Of a DNA stretch of 64,000 nucleotides, positions 60,139 through 64,000 are shown in pieces. The stretch comes from Dyella sp. ASV24 (GTDB taxonomy: Bacteria; Pseudomonadota; Gammaproteobacteria; Xanthomonadales; Rhodanobacteraceae): NCBI RefSeq assembly GCF_016428905.1, contig NZ_JAELTQ010000007.1, positions 1-64,000 of the forward strand. The letters run 5' to 3'. The translations under genes and the position numbers were made by a program. Numbering within the stretch: the stretch's first letter is position 1; every line of letters starts with the position of its first letter. Below the pieces are notes generated by a model. The model did not search any database. It saw only the letters and a program-made list of their open reading frames with translations, and was not told the DNA's origin.

Positions 60139-62469
60139 ATGAAGTGCCCAAAGTTTCTCGCCGTGCTGCTTGGCTGCGCGGTGCTCGCCGGTGTGCCCGC
60201 AACGCCGGCGCATGCGGCCATCAACAGCATGAGCCTGGGCGCGAGCTATGACGCGCAACAGGCAAACATCACCTTTCGCGTCTACTCCTCGCAGGCCACG
60301 CGCATGGTGCTCTACCTGTATTCGACGGGTTACGGCGTGCAGGAGTCGGCCACCTATACGCTGAGCCCAGCGGGCAGTGGCGTGTGGGCGGTGACGGTGC
60401 CGGTGTCGTCCATCAAGGCGGCCGGTATCACGGGGGCGGTGTACTACGGGTATCGCGCTTGGGGGCCGAATTGGCCTTATGCCAGCAATTGGGGCAAGGG
60501 TTCGCAGGCAGGCTTTGTTTCCGACGTCGACGCCAACGGTAACCGCTTCAATCCCAACAAACTGCTGTTGGACCCCTACGCGCAGGAAGTGAGCCAGGAT
60601 CCGCTGAACCCGTCCAACCAGAATGGCAACGTGTTCGCCTCGGGTGCCACCTATCGCACCACCGATAGCGGCATCTATGCGCCCAAGGGCGTCGTGCTGG
60701 TGCCGAGCACCCAAAGTACCGGCACCAAGCCCACGCGCGCGCAGAAGGATGATGTGATCTACGAGGTGCACGTGCGCGGCTTCACGGAGCAGGACACCTC
60801 TATCCCTGCGCAGTATCGCGGCACCTATTACGGTGCAGGGCTCAAGGCCAGTTACCTGGCCAGTCTTGGCGTGACGGCGGTGGAGTTTCTGCCGGTGCAG
60901 GAGACGCAGAACGACGCAAACGACGTGGTCCCCAATTCAGATGCCAACCAGAACTACTGGGGCTACATGACCGAGAACTACTTCTCGCCGGATCGCCGCT
61001 ATGCCTACAACAAGGCGGCAGGCGGACCCACCGCGGAGTTCCAGGCGATGGTGCAGGCGTTTCATAACGCGGGCATCAAGGTCTACATGGATGTGGTTTA
61101 CAACCACACTGCCGAAGGCGGCACCTGGACCAGCAGTGATCCCACCACGGCCACCATCTACTCGTGGCGCGGCCTGGACAACGCCACGTATTACGAGCTG
61201 ACCTCCGGCAACCAGTACTTCTACGACAACACGGGCACGGGCGCGAACTTCAACACGTACAACACGGTAACGCAGAACCTCATCGTCGACTCACTGGCGT
61301 ATTGGGCGAACACGATGGGCGTGGATGGCTTCCGCTTCGACCTTGCTTCCGTGCTCGGCAACAGTTGCCTCAATGGCGCGTACACCGCATCCGCACCGAA
61401 TTGCCCAAACGGTGGTTACAACTTCGACGCGGCGGATACCAACGTAGCGATCAACCGCATCCTGCGCGAGTTCACGGTGCGCCCGGCGGCGGGCGGCAGT
61501 GGTCTTGATCTGTTCGCGGAACCGTGGGCTATCGGCGGCAACTCGTACCAGCTGGGTGGATTCCCACAGGGTTGGTCCGAGTGGAACGGCCTGTTCCGCG
61601 ACAGCTTGCGGCAGGCGCAGAACGAGCTGGGAAGCATGACCATCTACGTGACGCAGGATGCGAATGACTTCTCCGGTTCGTCCAATCTGTTCCAGTCCAG
61701 CGGACGATCACCGTGGAACTCGATCAACTTTATCGACGTGCATGACGGCCTGACGTTGAAGGACGTGTACTCCTGCAACGGTGCCAACAACAGTCAGGCG
61801 TGGCCCTACGGGCCGTCGGATGGCGGCACGAGCACCAATTACAGTTGGGATCAGGGCATGTCGGCGGGAACGGGTGCCGCGGTCGACCAGCGTCGAGCGG
61901 CACGAACGGGCATGGCCTTCGAGATGTTGTCGGCGGGCACGCCGCTGATGCAGGGCGGCGACGAATACCTGCGCACGCTCCAGTGCAACAACAATGCCTA
62001 CAACCTCGACTCCAGCGCCAACTGGCTTACCTATAGCTGGACCACCGATCAATCGAACTTCTACACCTTTGCGCAGCGCCTGATTGCGTTCCGCAAGGCG
62101 CATCCCGCGCTTCGCCCGTCGAGCTGGTACAGCGGTAGCCAGTTGGCGTGGTACCAACCCAGTGGAGCCGCAGCGGACAGCAACTACTGGAACAACACCA
62201 GCAACTACGCCATTGCTTACACCATCAATGGGCCGTCGTTGGGCGACAGCAATTCCATCTATGTCGCTTACAACGGTTGGTCGAGCAGCGTGACCTTCAC
62301 CTTGCCTGCGCCGCCATCGGGGACGCAGTGGTATCGCGTCACCGATACCTGCGACTGGAACGATGGCGCCAATACGTTCGTTGCACCAGGCAGCGAGACA
62401 TTGATCGGCGGCGCGGGTACCACCTATGGGCAATGCGGCCAATCGCTGCTGCTGTTGATCTCCAAGTAG
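60139..62469 (+). CDS. iam: Secreted isoamylase (glycogen 6-glucanohydrolase, GH13)
   Basis: A 776-residue enzyme that hydrolyses alpha-1,6 branches of glycogen and amylopectin. Signal peptide of 26 residues ending PAHA, then AINSMSLGASYDAQQAN, which as I recall is the mature N-terminus of the crystallised isoamylase of Pseudomonas amyloderamosa; total length and most of the rest agree with that enzyme. GH13 motifs: DVVYNH (region I), GFRFDLASV with the nucleophile Asp (II), LFAEPWA with the acid Glu (III) and FIDVHDG (IV). An N-terminal CBM48-like beta domain and a C-terminal beta domain flank the barrel. A strong terminator follows. Confidence 0.95.
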   Translation: MKCPKFLAVLLGCAVLAGVPATPAHAAINSMSLGASYDAQQANITFRVYSSQATRMVLYLYSTGYGVQESATYTLSPAGSGVWAVTVPVSSIKAAGITGAVYYGYRAWGPNWPYASNWGKGSQAGFVSDVDANGNRFNPNKLLLDPYAQEVSQDPLNPSNQNGNVFASGATYRTTDSGIYAPKGVVLVPSTQSTGTKPTRAQKDDVIYEVHVRGFTEQDTSIPAQYRGTYYGAGLKASYLASLGVTAVEFLPVQETQNDANDVVPNSDANQNYWGYMTENYFSPDRRYAYNKAAGGPTAEFQAMVQAFHNAGIKVYMDVVYNHTAEGGTWTSSDPTTATIYSWRGLDNATYYELTSGNQYFYDNTGTGANFNTYNTVTQNLIVDSLAYWANTMGVDGFRFDLASVLGNSCLNGAYTASAPNCPNGGYNFDAADTNVAINRILREFTVRPAAGGSGLDLFAEPWAIGGNSYQLGGFPQGWSEWNGLFRDSLRQAQNELGSMTIYVTQDANDFSGSSNLFQSSGRSPWNSINFIDVHDGLTLKDVYSCNGANNSQAWPYGPSDGGTSTNYSWDQGMSAGTGAAVDQRRAARTGMAFEMLSAGTPLMQGGDEYLRTLQCNNNAYNLDSSANWLTYSWTTDQSNFYTFAQRLIAFRKAHPALRPSSWYSGSQLAWYQPSGAAADSNYWNNTSNYAIAYTINGPSLGDSNSIYVAYNGWSSSVTFTLPAPPSGTQWYRVTDTCDWNDGANTFVAPGSETLIGGAGTTYGQCGQSLLLLISK

Positions 62470-62476
62470 CCATGGA

Positions 62477-62510
62477 GCACCAGCGTTACCCAAACGGGTA
62501 ACGCTGGTGC
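62477..62510 (+). terminator. Strong terminator hairpin after isoamylase
   Basis: A perfect 15-bp stem (GCACCAGCGTTACCC and its complement) with the loop AAAC, eight bases after the isoamylase stop. No long U-run follows. Confidence 0.75.
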
Positions 62511-62608
62511 AATAGGTCTGGCTGACGTGTTTGTCACGATCCCATCGCCATACTGAAAACGAGCGCCGTGTGTAGCGGCCCGTTCTCCTTTCTTCAAGGA
62601 TTCTGGTT

Positions 62609-64000
62609 ATGGCAAATACGAAAGTGGCCGATGTCGTGACGGAAACGCTGCACGTGGCCGGCGTCAAGCGTATCTACGGTGTAGTGGGCGACAGCCTCAA
62701 TGGCATCACTGATTCGCTGCGGCGGCGTGGTGACATCGATTGGATCCATGTGCGACACGAGGAGTCAGCGGCGTTCGCGGCGGGCGCGGAGGCGCACCTC
62801 ACTGGTGAGCTTGCCGTTTGTGCGGGCAGCTGTGGCCCGGGCAACCTGCACCTGATCAACGGCCTGTTCGATTGCCATCGCTCGCGTGTACCCGTACTCG
62901 CTATCGCGGCACACATTCCCAGCGCTGAGATCGGCCGGGGGTACTTCCAGGAGACACATCCGGAATCCTTGTTCCGCGAATGCAGCCACTATTGCGAGCT
63001 GGTGTCCAGCCCCGAGCAGTTGCCGGGCGTGCTGGAAAGCGCCATTCGCGCGGCAGTCGGCTTGCGTGGCGTGGCGGTAGTGATCATTCCTGGTGACGTC
63101 GCACTGCGCGAGTTGAATGCGAAGCCGGCAGCGGGCGCATCCCTGGCGCTCCTGCCTCCCGTCGTGCAGCCAGCGGCGGCGGATGTCGATGCACTGGCGC
63201 AGTTGCTCAATGGCAGCAGCAAAGTCACCTTGCTGTGTGGGCGCGGTTGCGCGGGCGCACACGATCCCTTGCTGAAGTTGGCCGAAGCGCTGAAAGCACC
63301 CATCGTGCATGCGTTTGGCGGCAAGGAGTACGTGGAGTATGACAACCCGTACGACGTTGGCATGACCGGGTTGATCGGTTTCAGCTCCGGCTATCACGCC
63401 ATGTTGAACTGCGACACGTTGCTGATGCTGGGCACCGATTTTCCGTATCGCCAGTTCTATCCGGCGGACGCGAAGATCGCACAGGTCGATGTGCGCCCGG
63501 AGAATCTGGGGCGACGCGCCCGGCTGGACCTCGGCATGGTGGGTGATGTATCCGCCACTATCGGGGCGCTCCTGCCGAAGCTGAAGGCGCGGACGGATCG
63601 AGCCTACCTGGACGCTTGCCTGGCGCACTACCGCAAAGCGCGTGAGGGCCTGGATGAACTGGCCACGGGCCAGCCGGGACGCAAGCCCATCCACCCGCAA
63701 TACCTGGCCAAGCTGGTCAGCGAGGCGGCGGCGGACGATGCGATCTTCACCTTTGACGTGGGCACGCCGTCGATCTGGGCCGCGCGTTATCTCACCATGA
63801 ATGGACGTCGACGCCTGATCGGTTCATTGGTGCATGGCTCTATGGCGAACGCCATGCCACAGGCCATCGGCGCGCAAGCGGCATTTCCGGCGCGGCAGGT
63901 AATCAGCCTTTCCGGCGATGGCGGTTTCACCATGTTGATGGGTGATTTCCTCACCCTGGTGCAGCACAAGCTGCCGGTGAAAGTGGTGGTGTTCAATAAC
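62609..64000 (+). CDS. poxB: Thiamine-diphosphate-dependent pyruvate oxidase/dehydrogenase, partial
   Basis: The first 464 codons of a PoxB-like enzyme that oxidises pyruvate to acetate and CO2 with quinone as acceptor; the rest lies beyond the window. Visible: the catalytic Glu segment [19 protein letters not shown] near residue 50, a central FAD-binding-type domain ([20 protein letters not shown]), and the complete ThDP motif [10 protein letters not shown]... to FNN, which ends exactly at the last base. The ATG at 62609 has AAGGA eight bases upstream. Acetolactate synthase-like relatives cannot be fully excluded, but the Met-Ala-rich start [20 protein letters not shown] favours PoxB. Confidence 0.87.
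   Translation, partial: MANTKVADVVTETLHVAGVKRIYGVVGDSLNGITDSLRRRGDIDWIHVRHEESAAFAAGAEAHLTGELAVCAGSCGPGNLHLINGLFDCHRSRVPVLAIAAHIPSAEIGRGYFQETHPESLFRECSHYCELVSSPEQLPGVLESAIRAAVGLRGVAVVIIPGDVALRELNAKPAAGASLALLPPVVQPAAADVDALAQLLNGSSKVTLLCGRGCAGAHDPLLKLAEALKAPIVHAFGGKEYVEYDNPYDVGMTGLIGFSSGYHAMLNCDTLLMLGTDFPYRQFYPADAKIAQVDVRPENLGRRARLDLGMVGDVSATIGALLPKLKARTDRAYLDACLAHYRKAREGLDELATGQPGRKPIHPQYLAKLVSEAAADDAIFTFDVGTPSIWAARYLTMNGRRRLIGSLVHGSMANAMPQAIGAQAAFPARQVISLSGDGGFTMLMGDFLTLVQHKLPVKVVVFNN

Overview
The window reads as chromosomal DNA of a high-GC gammaproteobacterium of the Xanthomonadales, most likely a Rhodanobacteraceae member (Dyella, Rhodanobacter or Luteibacter type). This rests on gene content: a Xanthomonas-style copLAB copper operon, a Clp/CRP-like site in front of an exopolysaccharide operon, an AlgZ/AlgR-like kinase-regulator pair, Mfd, RlmJ, an Slp lipoprotein, and an isoamylase that, from memory, is almost identical to the enzyme of 'Pseudomonas amyloderamosa'. 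No tRNA, rRNA, CRISPR array, transposase or phage gene was recognised. Species assignment is inference.

Layout. 0.7-6.4 kb: a giant trimeric autotransporter adhesin followed by a TpgA-like OmpA lipoprotein. 6.6-15.1 kb: an accessory stretch of small secreted or lipid-anchored proteins, a domain-duplicated zinc-ribbon protein, an AraC/MFS pair and two VOC proteins, dotted with degenerate short palindromes. 15.4-17.7 kb: DUF2946 protein, outer-membrane protein with an N-terminal Cys motif, and TlpA-like thioredoxin, probably metal-linked. 17.8-23.3 kb: AraC regulator divergent from an FAD monooxygenase pair, then a membrane protein with a LytS-type kinase and LytTR regulator. 23.5-25.8 kb: secreted DUF3472-type protein and an SDR enzyme. 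26.2-36.5 kb: a nine-gene exopolysaccharide export operon (Wza-, Wzz- and BY-kinase-like proteins, outer-membrane barrel, two exosortase-locus-type hydrolases, GalE, a secreted toroid protein, a flippase) with no glycosyltransferase or polymerase. 37.8-45.5 kb: mfd, GNAT, YjbR-like, VOC, CDF exporter, Slp, rlmJ. 46.7-50.4 kb: copL-copA-copB plus a His-tailed cytochrome c. 50.5-59.9 kb: NAD(P)-binding protein/LysR pair, cation/proton exchanger, EamA transporter, AsmA, a DUF4349-like lipoprotein, a cyclophilin and an orphan ParB-like protein. 60.1-64.0 kb: secreted isoamylase and a truncated pyruvate oxidase gene.

The most unusual non-coding features are two related palindromic elements (36.55-37.65 kb and 45.59-46.51 kb, same orientation). 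Each has a core of about 775 bp with inverted ends, a series of hairpins, and four copies of a 13-14-nt motif about 38 nt apart. Comparing the copies by eye shows compensatory changes in several hairpin stems, which suggests the folded form of DNA or RNA is maintained. A third, unrelated 267-bp palindromic element lies at 53.49-53.75 kb. Most convergent gene pairs share a perfect hairpin.
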